Notes under the pieces: model-generated
Seen by the model: the letters and a program-made list of their open reading frames with translations, nothing else
What the model was told of the DNA's origin: nothing
Databases searched by the model: none
Made by a program: the position numbers and the translations under genes
Shown here: one piece after another, positions 38,579 to 48,234 of the stretch
Numbering within the stretch: position 1 is the stretch's first letter
Layout of the letters: each line of letters opens with the position of its first letter
Origin: Parasulfitobacter algicola
Lineage (GTDB): Bacteria > Pseudomonadota > Alphaproteobacteria > Rhodobacterales > Rhodobacteraceae
Reading direction: 5' to 3'
NCBI RefSeq assembly: GCF_013315265.1
Contig: NZ_JABUFE010000004.1
Location: 186,001-250,000, forward strand
DNA: 64,000 nt

Positions 38579-38660
38579 CAAAATTCTCCGTTCATCATTT
38601 CGGATATAGCTACGCCTTTGTCGCTGCGGTTCAAGACATCTGGCGAAGATGTGAGCGATT

Positions 38661-39188
38661 TTATTCTTCAACCGGCAAAGGTGGGGCCGCAGGGGTACGC
38701 ACACCCAACCGGCGGAACCGTTCCAATTCACGGTAACTGTCCAGCGTCAAAGGCTCATACGCCTTATAATACACATTGACGTTAAATGCGCGTTCAAGCG
38801 GCAGACCACGGTTGCGGCGGCGGAATTCAAGATCTTCGGCGGCCAGCGTTTGCCGGATTGCGGCGTCACGTCCAAACCGCGACGTGTGGCTGACAATCGC
38901 CGCATCAGCTGCCGGAATGCCACCGGCACGGGCGCGGTTCGGATTACCACCAAGGGCTGCAATTGCGTCAGCTTTGGGCTGTGGATCTGTGATATTGCTA
39001 CCGCCGGGTGTCGGTGTGGGCAGCTGCGCATAATTTGGCGGCTCTTCCAGCGGTTTTACGGGCAAAACGCCAAACTCATCAGGCCCTTCCCCAGTGGATT
39101 GTACGTTCATCAATTCAGGATCGCCCTGATCGCAAGCGGTCAGTCCGAAAACGCTGATCAAAACAATAATGCCAAGCGACGCACGCAT
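38661..39188 (-). CDS. DUF3035 lipoprotein
   Basis: A 175-residue lipoprotein: a hydrophobic leader ends in lipobox LTAC with Cys 19. The rest is Pro/Ala-rich and matches DUF3035, which I know mainly from Rhodobacterales; function unknown. Start 39188 has GAGGAG 7 bases upstream. It sits directly downstream of lspA, the peptidase that would process its own lipobox, and upstream of the periplasmic M16 pair, which hints at a role in the envelope. Confidence 0.85.
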   Translation of the reverse strand: MRASLGIIVLISVFGLTACDQGDPELMNVQSTGEGPDEFGVLPVKPLEEPPNYAQLPTPTPGGSNITDPQPKADAIAALGGNPNRARAGGIPAADAAIVSHTSRFGRDAAIRQTLAAEDLEFRRRNRGLPLERAFNVNVYYKAYEPLTLDSYRELERFRRLGVRTPAAPPLPVEE

Positions 39189-39242
39189 CGCGGATCTCCT
39201 CAATTTATAATAGTTGCGTTCTAACCCATTCGTTTTGGAAGG

Positions 39243-39719
39243 TCACGCAGTCTTCTTTGTCCCGGTAAACAGGATCAACCCAATGGCCCCAGCAAAGATC
39301 GAAATATCTGCAACATTGAATGCATAAGGGTTTTCAAGACCGCAGCACGACATGTTCAGGAAATCGGCAACCGCACCATAGATGATCCGATCAATCGTAT
39401 TGCCCAAAGCCCCACCAACCAACAAACCCGCAGAGATATAACCCCATCGCCCTGGTTTTTCGCGTTTCATCCAAAAAACAACCAAAGCTGAAATCACCAA
39501 AGCAACGGCAACCCAAATCCATCGCATAAACTCTGGCGCATCTGCGCCGCCCAAAAGACCGAAGTTGATGCCATAATTCCACGCCATCCTCAGATTTAGG
39601 AATGGTGGAAAAACATCAATGGACCCAACGTTTTTAAGATTCAGATACTGGACGATTAGATATTTTGAGGCCTGATCAATCAAGAAAATCCAGAAACTTG
39701 TCCAAAACACCAATTTCAT
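39243..39719 (-). CDS. lspA: Lipoprotein signal peptidase (signal peptidase II)
   Basis: A 158-residue inner-membrane aspartyl peptidase with four spans. GNTIDRIIYGAVADF and NVADISIFAG supply the conserved acids; Asp 119 and Asp 138 have the 19-residue spacing of the catalytic pair in P. aeruginosa LspA. It removes signal peptides from diacylglyceryl prolipoproteins. Start 39719 is preceded by AAGGGG. It follows purH by 10 bases and precedes the DUF3035 lipoprotein. Confidence 0.94.
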   Translation of the reverse strand: MKLVFWTSFWIFLIDQASKYLIVQYLNLKNVGSIDVFPPFLNLRMAWNYGINFGLLGGADAPEFMRWIWVAVALVISALVVFWMKREKPGRWGYISAGLLVGGALGNTIDRIIYGAVADFLNMSCCGLENPYAFNVADISIFAGAIGLILFTGTKKTA

Positions 39720-39729
39720 GTCGTGCCCC

Positions 39730-41319
39730 TTAATGCCGGAAATGGCGCATGTTGGTGAAAACCATTGCAAGGCCTGCGTCATCTGCGGCTGCAATCACCT
39801 CGTCATCGCGCATGGATCCGCCCGGTTGGATAACGGCAATTGCGCCTGCGTTGGCTGCTGTCAGCAACCCGTCAGCAAACGGAAAAAATGCGTCTGATGC
39901 CACGACTGACCCTTGGGTTGGGGATGCATCCAAACCCAGCACCTGCGCCATATCTTCAGCCTTGCGCGCCGCGATACGGGTGCTGTCAACGCGGCTCATC
40001 TGACCGGCACCCACACCCACGGTGGCCCCGTCTTTTGCATAAACGATCGCGTTGGATTTCACGTGTTTTGCCACTTTCCAGGCGAACAAAAGATCAGCAA
40101 GCTCAGCATCACTTGGCGCTTTCTTTGTAACCACTTTCAGATCATCCAATGTGATATGGCCATTGTCCTTGTCCTGTACAAGGAAACCACCAGACACCTG
40201 TCTTACGGTCATCGCCGCTTGCGCAGGATTGGCCAGTCCGGGCGCAATCAACAGACGCAGATTTTTCTTTTTGGCAAAAATATCCTTGGCATCCTGATGC
40301 ACGCCAGGGGCGATGACAACTTCTGTGAATATCTGCGAAATCTCTTCGGCCGTTTCACCATCCAGTGGGCCGTTCAAAGCGATGATGCCGCCAAATGCAC
40401 TGGTCCGGTCGCAGTCAAAAGCACGAGCATAGGCATCTTTCAGCGTCTCGCCCGTTGCAACGCCACAAGGGTTTGCGTGTTTGATAATCGCACAAACGGG
40501 GCCATCTTTGGGTAGAAATTCCGACACCAGTTCAAAAGCGGCATCGGTGTCATTGATATTGTTATAACTCAGCTCTTTACCTTGTACCTGCTTAGCCGTT
40601 GCCACACCGGGGCGGGCACTGCCGTCGGTATAAAAGGCGGCCTGCTGATGAGGGTTTTCACCATAACGCAGGGTTTGCGCCAAAGTTCCGGCGAATGCGC
40701 GGCGACGTGGGCTGGTATCGCCCAAAGCCCCTGCCATCCAAGCCGAGACCGCTGTATCGTAAGCGCCAGTACGGGCATAGGCCGTCGCCGCCAGCTTTTG
40801 CCGGAACGAATAGGACGTCGCGCCATCGTTTGCATCAAGCTCAGCCAGCAAAGGCTGATAATCATCAACGTCGACCACCACATTGACAAATTTATGGTTT
40901 TTGGCCGCCGCCCGGATCATTGCAGGACCGCCAATATCAATATTTTCGATGCAGGTGTCATAATCGGCACCTTTGGCGACGGTTTCCTCGAACGGATAAA
41001 GGTTTACCACCAGCAAATCGATCCCGCCGATATCATGATCCAGCATGGCTGTGACGTGATCATCATTATCACGCAGGGCCAATAGGCCGCCGTGCACCTT
41101 GGGATGCAGTGTTTTGACTCGACCATCCATCATTTCCGGAAAGCCTGTTATCTCGGCCACATCTTTGACGTCCAGACCGGCATCGCGCAGTGTTTTGGCG
41201 CTGCCGCCGGTCGACAAAAGCGCAACCCCGCGATCAGCCAGCGCCTGACCCAGTTCTACAAGCCCGGTTTTATCGGACACAGAAAGCAAAGCGCGGCGCA
41301 CGGGGTAAAGATCGGTCAT
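39730..41319 (-). CDS. purH: Bifunctional AICAR transformylase / IMP cyclohydrolase
   Basis: A 529-residue enzyme of the last two steps of purine biosynthesis. The MGS-like IMP cyclohydrolase domain (1-~150; [27 protein letters not shown]) is followed by the formyltransferase domain ([28 protein letters not shown]-type loop near the C-terminus). Length is normal. It is flanked by a heparinase-family gene (15-base gap) and lspA (10-base gap) in a same-strand block. Confidence 0.96.
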   Translation of the reverse strand: MTDLYPVRRALLSVSDKTGLVELGQALADRGVALLSTGGSAKTLRDAGLDVKDVAEITGFPEMMDGRVKTLHPKVHGGLLALRDNDDHVTAMLDHDIGGIDLLVVNLYPFEETVAKGADYDTCIENIDIGGPAMIRAAAKNHKFVNVVVDVDDYQPLLAELDANDGATSYSFRQKLAATAYARTGAYDTAVSAWMAGALGDTSPRRRAFAGTLAQTLRYGENPHQQAAFYTDGSARPGVATAKQVQGKELSYNNINDTDAAFELVSEFLPKDGPVCAIIKHANPCGVATGETLKDAYARAFDCDRTSAFGGIIALNGPLDGETAEEISQIFTEVVIAPGVHQDAKDIFAKKKNLRLLIAPGLANPAQAAMTVRQVSGGFLVQDKDNGHITLDDLKVVTKKAPSDAELADLLFAWKVAKHVKSNAIVYAKDGATVGVGAGQMSRVDSTRIAARKAEDMAQVLGLDASPTQGSVVASDAFFPFADGLLTAANAGAIAVIQPGGSMRDDEVIAAADDAGLAMVFTNMRHFRH

Positions 41320-41334
41320 GTCAGGTCCTTTAGA

Positions 41335-43065
41335 TTAACGCAGGATCACAGGGCCATCATGTTCAAGATCGCGGATACTGTTCGGCGTATCCTTGGCCTT
41401 GGACAGCGACCAGGTGACTCGGGTCGCATATGTCATTGACCGGGTACTAAGGACAACCTGCTTTGTGGGACGTGGATGCAATCGGCCCTTTTCCAGATAC
41501 ACGCTCGGCTCAAGTGCCATCGTTGCTTTGCTGTCATGGCGAAACACCCACACTTCGGTGCTTTTCAGAGTTAGCGATACGGCCTTGCCGCCCATATCCA
41601 GCGATGCAGTCACGTCGGGGTGCAGATGAAAGCGAACCTGAAACAGAACACCTTGTAATAAAGTCTTATCCAGAACGGCGTCAAAGCGGGCTTTGTGCAG
41701 ATCATTCACAGCCGTCAGCGCATCACTACCGGTAATGTTGCGACCATCCGGCGACAGTTCAAGCTGGCGAATGTGATACAAACCATGACTTGCCGCATAG
41801 CCATCATGGGCTGCTTCAATCATGATACTGCCATTGTCCGCACGGATCAGTTCGACCGGAACTTTATCAGGCCCATCGTTCAGAAAATCACCGCCCGCTG
41901 CGATACGGGCCGAAGAATGCCCTTCGATCCCAAGGGTTGAATGTGACGGTGTGGCGCGGCCCGCGCGCGCCCAATCGGTACCGAAACTGCTGCCTTCACC
42001 GCAATTCACGATGACAGGACGGCGACCCGATGTCATCTCAAACGCCAAGGTCGAAGCATGGCCACGTGTCTGGTCAGGTCCCATCGGTGGCGGTGCCACA
42101 TCCATGATCAGGCTGGTCCGTCCAGTGGCCAGGCGTTGGTAACCCATAACCGACCCAGATTTGCTGCGCGTCTTTACACCTGATTGTGACAACGCGCGAT
42201 CCAGACGCCCATCCAACCCGCGCCCACCGCCATGGAACCGGGCCAACCCACCATCGGCTTGCCGCAATGCGCGCAGGACAGGTGCAATGCGTTGAATGGT
42301 GGCGATATGATCGTCATGCGGCATATGTTGCGATTGCTCAAGCGCCGCTGCGGCCCAATTCAACAGCGTAAAAATATCCAACAGCTCTTCTGCGTTCCGG
42401 CTTTCGATACCGCCGTCGCTGTCGATCAGGCCATCGCATTCTTCTGCCAAAGCATTCGCCGCAGATTCTCTGTATTTATCGAACCCTTTCAGATGCAAGC
42501 CTGCGTAAATCAGCCCCGTCAATGCCTCAAGCCTTGGTAACCCGGCTGGCGTTGCGTGCCATCGCCGTGATAGGAAAAATGCCTGCTGAGTGAGTGATTT
42601 CAAAAATGTATCTGTATCGTCATCATCTGCACCGCGGGTCAAAAAACCGGCATGATTGATCCAACGCATCACGCGACGACCCACCAGTTCAGGCGCCCAC
42701 CCGTCACCCTTGGCGCGACCAAATTCAGCAATCCATTGCTGCACCCAATCCTGTGCCACATCACGGGCCACACTGTCACCGATCGCGGCCAGATCGTCCA
42801 ACCAGGCAAAGCCATGACGGGCATCATTAAAGGCGGGTACGGGGCTGCGGATTTGCCAGATTGTCTTGGTGCCTGCGTGAATCAGATGCCCGGCCAGCAT
42901 GATCTTGCCCGACAGCAGATGCCGCCCCTTGGCATAGCTGCCGATTGTGCGTGGCTCAGGCGGATTGACCAGACCAAATGCCATCCGGGACCGCGCCGCA
43001 CGCCGAGCGTGCCTGCGGTTCTGCCAATGCGCAAATCGCGCAGAAAAACTGGTGTCCTGGGTCAA
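41335..43065 (-). CDS. Heparinase II/III family protein
   Basis: A 576-residue protein with an alpha-helical toroid-like N-terminal half (about 60-330; DARHGFAWLDDLA, GWAPELVGRRVMRWINH) and a beta-sandwich C-terminal half (VNCGEGSSFGTDWARAGRA, THSTLGIEG-like, GHSSARI). Heparinase II/III domains cleave uronic-acid polysaccharides, but these Rhodobacteraceae proteins are not biochemically defined. No signal peptide is evident. The start is uncertain: a TTG at 43065 fits the family's N-terminus but lacks a clear ribosome site. Confidence 0.82.
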   Translation of the reverse strand: MTQDTSFSARFAHWQNRRHARRAARSRMAFGLVNPPEPRTIGSYAKGRHLLSGKIMLAGHLIHAGTKTIWQIRSPVPAFNDARHGFAWLDDLAAIGDSVARDVAQDWVQQWIAEFGRAKGDGWAPELVGRRVMRWINHAGFLTRGADDDDTDTFLKSLTQQAFFLSRRWHATPAGLPRLEALTGLIYAGLHLKGFDKYRESAANALAEECDGLIDSDGGIESRNAEELLDIFTLLNWAAAALEQSQHMPHDDHIATIQRIAPVLRALRQADGGLARFHGGGRGLDGRLDRALSQSGVKTRSKSGSVMGYQRLATGRTSLIMDVAPPPMGPDQTRGHASTLAFEMTSGRRPVIVNCGEGSSFGTDWARAGRATPSHSTLGIEGHSSARIAAGGDFLNDGPDKVPVELIRADNGSIMIEAAHDGYAASHGLYHIRQLELSPDGRNITGSDALTAVNDLHKARFDAVLDKTLLQGVLFQVRFHLHPDVTASLDMGGKAVSLTLKSTEVWVFRHDSKATMALEPSVYLEKGRLHPRPTKQVVLSTRSMTYATRVTWSLSKAKDTPNSIRDLEHDGPVILR

Positions 43066-43138
43066 TGGAGTAAGGCCTGCCCCGTTATTTTATTTCGAAC
43101 CAGATATACAGAACAGGCCGCAGAGTCATAGCTGAAAA

Positions 43139-44410
43139 TCAATCCGCGATTTTGAGACATGCCATATAAAATCCGTCCATTCCCCCTTGGTCGGGCCAGA
43201 AGTCTGGCCGCAGACGTAAGCCACCTTCCTGCGTTATCCAGTCGGGATCAACCCCTTGGATGTTCAAGGCGTCATGATCTACCGAAATATTGCTATGTTG
43301 TTGTAATATATCATCAATTTGGCACTCACCTTCGTCGGGCAAAAGGCTGCATGTGCAATAAACCAAGCGACCACCGGGATTAACCAAAGTTAAGGCGTGC
43401 TGAAGCATGCGTGCTTGCAGATTGATCAAAGTACCGAAATCGGACCCATCCTTGGCATATGGCAGATCGGGGTGACGGCGCATTGTGCCGGTGGCCGAAC
43501 AGGGCGCATCCAGAAGAATGGCATCAAATTTTCCTTGATATTCAAGGACATCTGCAACAACGACGTCCGCCTCAAGACCACAGCGATCCAGGTTTTCCTG
43601 CACGCGGGCCATCCGCTTTTCCGAAATATCAACCGCCACAACATCAGCCCCGGCAGCGGCCAGTTGCAGGGTTTTGCCACCGGGGGCAGCGCACATATCC
43701 AAAACTTTTTCGCCCGGTTGCGCATTCAGAATACGGGCGGGCAAGGCGGCGGCGGCGTCCTGAATCCACCAGTCGCCCGTGTCATATCCGGGCAGGCGCG
43801 ATACCTGGCCTGCGTCTTGCAAACGAACTGTTCCAGTTGGTAGCGCAACGCCATCTGTTTGTTTTTCAACGCTTTTCGTATCGCTTTTTGGTGTCAGATC
43901 CAGGGGCGCGCCTTTGGCGTGAGCGACCTCAATCTTTTGAATTGTGGAATTTCCATAGGCTTCGATCAGCGGTTTGCGCAGCCATTTCGGCATTTGGGGC
44001 GACGGCAATTTACCCCATTCTTCGGGCGCAACTTCAGACACGCGGCGCAAAACGGCGTTCACCAAACCTTTCATGTGCGCGGTGTGGCGGGTCTTGCCGA
44101 CGATGGTGACGGCCGCATTGACGACCCCGTGCGAGGCCTCTTTCTGTACACACAACTCAATCACACCAAGACGCAAAATATTCATAACCCTTTGATCTGG
44201 CTTCTTTTTCAGAAAGGGTTTTAGGACTCGGTCCGCACTATCAAGGTGGCGCAAAGTGACCATCGCCAGACGTTGCGCACGGGCACGATCATCAGAGGGT
44301 AGCTTATCAAGGGTGCCAATCAGTTCGGACATCAGGCGACCGTCTTGCAAGACCCCATCCAACAGGTTCACGGCGGCCAAGCGGGCTGCAATATGTTGAT
44401 TTTGTTGCAT
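43139..44410 (-). CDS. rsmB: 16S rRNA (cytosine-C5) methyltransferase, RsmB family
   Basis: A 423-residue RNA m5C methyltransferase. An N-terminal NusB-like domain (1-~140) precedes the SAM-binding core with VLDMCAAPGGKT, LDAPCSATGTMRRHPDL and YCTCSLLPDEGE, whose Cys residues in motifs IV and VI are the release and nucleophile cysteines. In E. coli RsmB methylates C967. It heads the minus-strand block (rsmB, heparinase, purH, lspA, DUF3035, two M16) and diverges from a small DUF1674 gene. Confidence 0.92.
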   Translation of the reverse strand: MQQNQHIAARLAAVNLLDGVLQDGRLMSELIGTLDKLPSDDRARAQRLAMVTLRHLDSADRVLKPFLKKKPDQRVMNILRLGVIELCVQKEASHGVVNAAVTIVGKTRHTAHMKGLVNAVLRRVSEVAPEEWGKLPSPQMPKWLRKPLIEAYGNSTIQKIEVAHAKGAPLDLTPKSDTKSVEKQTDGVALPTGTVRLQDAGQVSRLPGYDTGDWWIQDAAAALPARILNAQPGEKVLDMCAAPGGKTLQLAAAGADVVAVDISEKRMARVQENLDRCGLEADVVVADVLEYQGKFDAILLDAPCSATGTMRRHPDLPYAKDGSDFGTLINLQARMLQHALTLVNPGGRLVYCTCSLLPDEGECQIDDILQQHSNISVDHDALNIQGVDPDWITQEGGLRLRPDFWPDQGGMDGFYMACLKIAD

Positions 44411-44478
44411 GTTTTCTTTCTTGCAGGATCACGGGCGCGGGTTATATCAAGGTGTAGCACCGCACAAGGATAAATGCG

Positions 44479-44655
44479 ATGAGCGATAAGACAAAAGACC
44501 TGCCGCCCGCAGCGCAACGCGCCCTGGCCGAAGCAGAAGAGCGCCGTAAAAAAGCGCAAAGCCTTGAATTGCCAAAAGAACTTGGGGGCCGCAATGGGCC
44601 GGAACCCGTGCGATACGGCGATTGGGAAAAAAAGGGTCTGGCCATAGACTTTTAA
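44479..44655 (+). CDS. DUF1674 / SDHAF4-like succinate dehydrogenase assembly factor
   Basis: A 58-residue protein, easily missed for its size. The C-terminus GRNGPEPVRYGDWEKKG and AIDF is nearly the same as the end of mitochondrial SDHAF4/Sdh8, which binds flavinylated SdhA during complex II assembly. The N-terminal half is charged and helical. AAGGA lies 9 bases before the ATG. A bacterial role in SdhA maturation is inferred from the eukaryotic protein; sdh genes are not nearby. It diverges from rsmB. Confidence 0.88.
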   Translation: MSDKTKDLPPAAQRALAEAEERRKKAQSLELPKELGGRNGPEPVRYGDWEKKGLAIDF

Positions 44656-44691
44656 CGCAGCGAACTGTGTTTTGTATATTTTGCCATGCGT

Positions 44692-44722
44692 TTTGTACCA
44701 AATTTTTTGTACAAAGTTTTTT
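44692..44722 (+). terminator. Possible intrinsic terminator after the DUF1674 gene
   Basis: TTTGTAC, 10-base loop, GTACAAA, G, then six T. The stem is AT-rich and weak, but position (37 bases after the stop) and T-run fit. Confidence 0.4.
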
Positions 44723-44819
44723 GCGAAATACACAGCCTTATGGCCGAACATCCAAGATGTTCGCGCACTAAAACCGGGGTATTTTCCCAAATTTACCTAA
44801 AATGTGCATTTTAAACATT

Positions 44820-45809
44820 TTAGGTATCCGGCTGACAGGGCCGATCCGGCGTGGCACCGATGGCGGTGGAAATCCATTCGCGGGCTTCGGGAATTGCATC
44901 CTCAAGCTGGGGCAGATCATTGATGCATAAAAACTTAATCCCGGCATCGGCAACGCCTTGCAAAACGGTCCGGGTTTCTTCGGTCGCGCCATCAGTGCCC
45001 TGACCGCTTTTGATGTGCAGATGATCCATCGCTTTTTCGATGATTGCGCTTTGGTTGGCAATGCATGCGTGGTTGTGCAGACCCTGCGGCAGAAACTGGC
45101 CAAGATCGCGAAACCGGTGGCTAATATTGGCGATGAAAGCATCGCGGTACTGATCAAATAGCTGCGCCATGACAGACCGCACCATGGGGTGGACCACATG
45201 GGCAGTTGCGAAAAGCCGGTTTGCATCAAAGCCCATAAGACGTGCTGCCTTGATTTGCATGAAGTGATTGAATTTCGCGGGATCACGGCGCAGGTTGGCG
45301 TTGCGATCTATGTCGCTGTAATCCACCCATTTGCCACGCAAAACAGGTTTTGAACCACGAAAGACATCGGTCGGGGACAGGGGGGCCGTCAGAAAAACAT
45401 CATCGTTGAAATACAAAAACCGATCGCTTAACCCATCAATTCGCCAGATCATGCTTTCGATCGCAAGCGAGTTGAAGGTCGGTAGCACGCTGTCAAAGCC
45501 CGCGAAAATATCGCGGTGAAACGAGAATTTAACCTTGGCGCGCAAACTGTCGGACAGGCGGGACAGATCGGGGATGTCGGTGTCGATGACGATCCAGATT
45601 GTGCGGATCCAAGGTGCGTGGTTTTCGATGGATTGCAGACAATACAGGATTTCATCATTGCACGCCCAACGATGTGGGTTAATGGCATTTTCATGAAGCG
45701 GCGTTTGGGCCTGACCCATGTATATATCGCGCTTGGCACGATGGGCCGGATCGTTTCCATCAACCCAGGTTACAACGGCGTCGATGGGGTGAACATGGTC
45801 TTGGTACAT
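44820..45809 (-). CDS. Stealth-family polysaccharide phosphotransferase
   Basis: A 329-residue protein with the Stealth conserved regions: CR1 DAVVTWVDGNDP at the N-terminus, CR2 NDEILYCLQSIENHAPWI through DRFLYFNDDVFL, then a CR3-like HVVHPMVRSVMAQLF. Stealth proteins transfer hexose-1-phosphates onto capsule or surface glycans, and related domains occur in the human GlcNAc-1-phosphotransferase. It stands alone, without capsule genes. No clear ribosome site precedes the ATG at 45809. An inverted repeat overlaps the stop (44796-44824). Confidence 0.88.
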   Translation of the reverse strand: MYQDHVHPIDAVVTWVDGNDPAHRAKRDIYMGQAQTPLHENAINPHRWACNDEILYCLQSIENHAPWIRTIWIVIDTDIPDLSRLSDSLRAKVKFSFHRDIFAGFDSVLPTFNSLAIESMIWRIDGLSDRFLYFNDDVFLTAPLSPTDVFRGSKPVLRGKWVDYSDIDRNANLRRDPAKFNHFMQIKAARLMGFDANRLFATAHVVHPMVRSVMAQLFDQYRDAFIANISHRFRDLGQFLPQGLHNHACIANQSAIIEKAMDHLHIKSGQGTDGATEETRTVLQGVADAGIKFLCINDLPQLEDAIPEAREWISTAIGATPDRPCQPDT

Positions 45810-45952
45810 ATGGAACTACTGTTTTGCATGCCACATTTGCAGTGGCAGACATAGGTACATAGGGCGCGGCCAAAGGTTTGCCAGACCATGCATTTTTCTG
45901 TCACGGTGTGGCGATCCGACCAGTGGGTGGGTACACGGCCGAGTCTTTGGTT

Positions 45953-46819
45953 TTAAAGGCGGACCAGCTTTTCATAGCCTTCGGCAATATCACGGGTCAG
46001 GGCGCCGACGTCAAAGTTATAATCGCCGATCTGGCCCACTGGCGTGACCTCGGCCGCAGTACCGGTCAGCCAGCATTGCTCAAAGCTTTCCAGTTCTTCG
46101 GGCATGATGTGACGTTCGTGAACCTTGATCTGGCGGTCGCGCAGCATACCGATGACGGTCTGGCGGGTGATCCCGTTCAGAAAGCAATCAGGGTCAGGCG
46201 TGTGCACTTCACCATCTTTGACGAAAAAGATATTGGCCCCCGTCGCTTCGGCGACATAGCCGCGATAGTCAAACATCATGGCGTCGGAACATCCCTTGGC
46301 TTCGGCGGCATGTTTGGACATGGTACATATCATGTAAAGCCCGGCGGCCTTGGCATGTGACGGGATGGTTTCAGGGCTGGGGCGTTTCCATTTGCTGATG
46401 TCCAGCTTGGCACCGCGCATTTTGGCGTCACCATAGTATGCACCCCATTCCCATGTCGCGATGGCCATGCGCACGGGGTTGCGCGCAGATGCGACACCCA
46501 TATCTTCGCCCACACCACGCCATGCAACGGCACGGACATAAGCGTCGGTCAGATTGTTGGCGGCTAGGACTTGCATCTTGGCGGCTTCGATTTCATCGAC
46601 GGTCCAGGGGATATCGAAGTCGATCATATTGGCCGATGCTTTCAGCCGTTCGGAATGCTTGCGGGATTCGAAGATTTTACCGTTATAAGCCCGTTCCCCT
46701 TCGAACACGCTTGAGGCATAGTGCATCGCGTGGGTCAGGATATGCACATTCGCATCGCGCCAATCGATCAGTTGGCCATCCATCCATATTTTGCCGTCCC
46801 GGTTGTCGTATCCTGACAT
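45953..46819 (-). CDS. ilvE: Branched-chain amino acid aminotransferase
   Basis: A 288-residue fold-type IV PLP aminotransferase (HYASSVFEGERAY, EATGANIFFV, NGITRQTVIG), with the PLP Schiff-base lysine probably Lys 157 in SHAKAAG. It interconverts leucine, isoleucine and valine with their 2-oxo acids. Start supported by AGGAGG. It is divergent from a MarR gene across 146 bases; the ilvE/petP/petR arrangement is one I associate with Rhodobacteraceae. Confidence 0.92.
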   Translation of the reverse strand: MSGYDNRDGKIWMDGQLIDWRDANVHILTHAMHYASSVFEGERAYNGKIFESRKHSERLKASANMIDFDIPWTVDEIEAAKMQVLAANNLTDAYVRAVAWRGVGEDMGVASARNPVRMAIATWEWGAYYGDAKMRGAKLDISKWKRPSPETIPSHAKAAGLYMICTMSKHAAEAKGCSDAMMFDYRGYVAEATGANIFFVKDGEVHTPDPDCFLNGITRQTVIGMLRDRQIKVHERHIMPEELESFEQCWLTGTAAEVTPVGQIGDYNFDVGALTRDIAEGYEKLVRL

Positions 46820-46911
46820 TGCTGCCTCCTACCCTTTGCATTTATTTCACAAAATACGTCCGTTTCGGACATATTATTGCGCAAAATCTGATGATCGCTA
46901 TCAATTGATTC

Positions 46912-46940
46912 TTGGAATGTCAACAACACTGACATAAAGT
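46912..46940 (+). promoter_or_regulatory. Candidate promoter of petP-petR
   Basis: TTGGAA, 17 bases, TAAAGT, each four of six to the sigma-70 consensus, ending 25 bases before the ATG. A small palindrome GTCCG-TTT-CGGAC (46858-46870) lies further upstream between the divergent genes and could be a regulator site. Confidence 0.35.
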
Positions 46941-46965
46941 GCCTAAAAATTAAAAAGAGGATACC

Positions 46966-47472
46966 ATGGCTGATCCCACGGGACACAACGGTGGCGAAAG
47001 CCTGCTTTTCCTGACAGATGAGCAATTGCGCAAGGGGATCGAGGCGATGTTTTTCGCCTATCGTGGCTTCACGGCGGACCCGGATCGCATTCTTTCGGAA
47101 AAATCTTATGGCCGTGCGCATCATCGGGCGGTACATTTCATTCACCGCGCACCGGGCACCACAGTGAACAACCTGCTGGCCATTCTTGGGGTTACAAAGC
47201 AATCGCTTAATCGTGTTTTGCGCAGTTTGATAGAAGATGGTCTGGTCGAAAGTCGGGTGGGAAAGAAAGACAAAAGGGAAAGGCATCTGTATCTAACCGA
47301 AACGGGCGAAGCACTTGAGCGCGAGCTGAGCGCTGCCCAACGCACCCGGATGCGCGCGGCCTATCGCGCGGCAGGACCGGATGCTGTACAAGGATTTCGA
47401 CAGGTGCTTGAGGCCATGATGGACAGTGATATGCGCAAACATTATCTTGCGATGAAGGATAAAACCGTATGA
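46966..47472 (+). CDS. petP: MarR-family regulator (PetP-like)
   Basis: A 168-residue MarR-type winged-helix protein (VNNLLAILGVTKQSLNRVLRSL at about residues 67-88, wing VGKKDKRERHLYLTETG). It overlaps a response regulator by ATGA. In Rhodobacter capsulatus the paired petP and petR were found upstream of the cytochrome bc1 genes and needed for growth; the same MarR plus OmpR pair here supports the name, but the bc1 genes do not follow in this window. Start supported by AAGAGG. Confidence 0.8.
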   Translation: MADPTGHNGGESLLFLTDEQLRKGIEAMFFAYRGFTADPDRILSEKSYGRAHHRAVHFIHRAPGTTVNNLLAILGVTKQSLNRVLRSLIEDGLVESRVGKKDKRERHLYLTETGEALERELSAAQRTRMRAAYRAAGPDAVQGFRQVLEAMMDSDMRKHYLAMKDKTV

Positions 47473-48170
47473 GTATGGATGACGCGCATCTTTTGATTGT
47501 TGACGACGATGAACGCATTCGCGGGCTGCTGCAAAAGTTCCTGATGCGTCAGGATTTTCTGGTCAGCACCGCACGCGATGCCGCCCATGCGCGGCGGGTG
47601 TTAAGCGGGTTGGAATTTGATCTGATCGTGATGGATGTGATGATGCCCGGTGAAGATGGTATCAGCCTGACCCGGTCACTGCGCGAAACGGTGACGACAC
47701 CGATTTTACTGCTAACGGCCAAGGGCGAAACCGAAGACAGGATCGCAGGGCTTGAGGCGGGTGCCGATGATTACCTGCCCAAACCGTTCGAGCCGAAAGA
47801 GCTGTTGTTACGGATCAACGCGATCTTGCGACGCGTTCCGGCATCAGACAAAGCCGATATTCTGCCCAAGGTGCTGCATTTGGGCCAGATCCGCTATGAT
47901 ATTGAACGCGGCGAATTATGGCAGGGCGAGGATCTGGTGCGCCTGACGGCCACCGAAATTCAGCTGATGCGGATTTTTTCGGCCTGTCCCGGCGAAGCGG
48001 TCAGCCGTTCAAAACTGGTCGAGGATCTGGGCCGCGACAAAGGCCAGGCCCAGGAACGCGCCGTGGATGTGCAAATCACCCGGCTGCGCCGCAAACTGGA
48101 AGCCGACCCCAAACAGCCTCGCTATCTGCAAACCGTCCGCGGCGCAGGCTATATGCTGGCGCCGGATTAA
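47469..48170 (+). CDS. petR: OmpR-family response regulator (PetR-like)
   Basis: A 233-residue response regulator. Receiver domain with the acidic pocket at VDDDE (11-15), phospho-acceptor Asp 56 in IVMDVMMPG and Lys 105 in LPKPF; C-terminal OmpR winged helix (RAVDVQITRLRRKLE, YLQTVRGAGYML). No histidine kinase is adjacent, as for R. capsulatus PetR. It is cotranscribed with the MarR gene. Immediately downstream, mobile-element debris begins, so any gene that originally followed may have been displaced. Confidence 0.88.
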   Translation: MSMDDAHLLIVDDDERIRGLLQKFLMRQDFLVSTARDAAHARRVLSGLEFDLIVMDVMMPGEDGISLTRSLRETVTTPILLLTAKGETEDRIAGLEAGADDYLPKPFEPKELLLRINAILRRVPASDKADILPKVLHLGQIRYDIERGELWQGEDLVRLTATEIQLMRIFSACPGEAVSRSKLVEDLGRDKGQAQERAVDVQITRLRRKLEADPKQPRYLQTVRGAGYMLAPD

Positions 48171-48234
48171 GGGGCGTTTGCGGGCAGGGGCGAAATGACG
48201 TTCTGAGAATTTCTCTTTGGTGGCTGTCGTTTTA

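Noticed and set aside
44796-44824. 10-base inverted repeat at the Stealth gene stop as a terminator
   Set aside because: The arms are AT-rich and no T-run follows on either strand; noted as an oddity only.
44768-45286. 172-residue minus-strand open frame at the Stealth locus
   Set aside because: It is a second frame of the Stealth gene's own strand with no recognisable similarity; the 329-residue frame holds the conserved regions.
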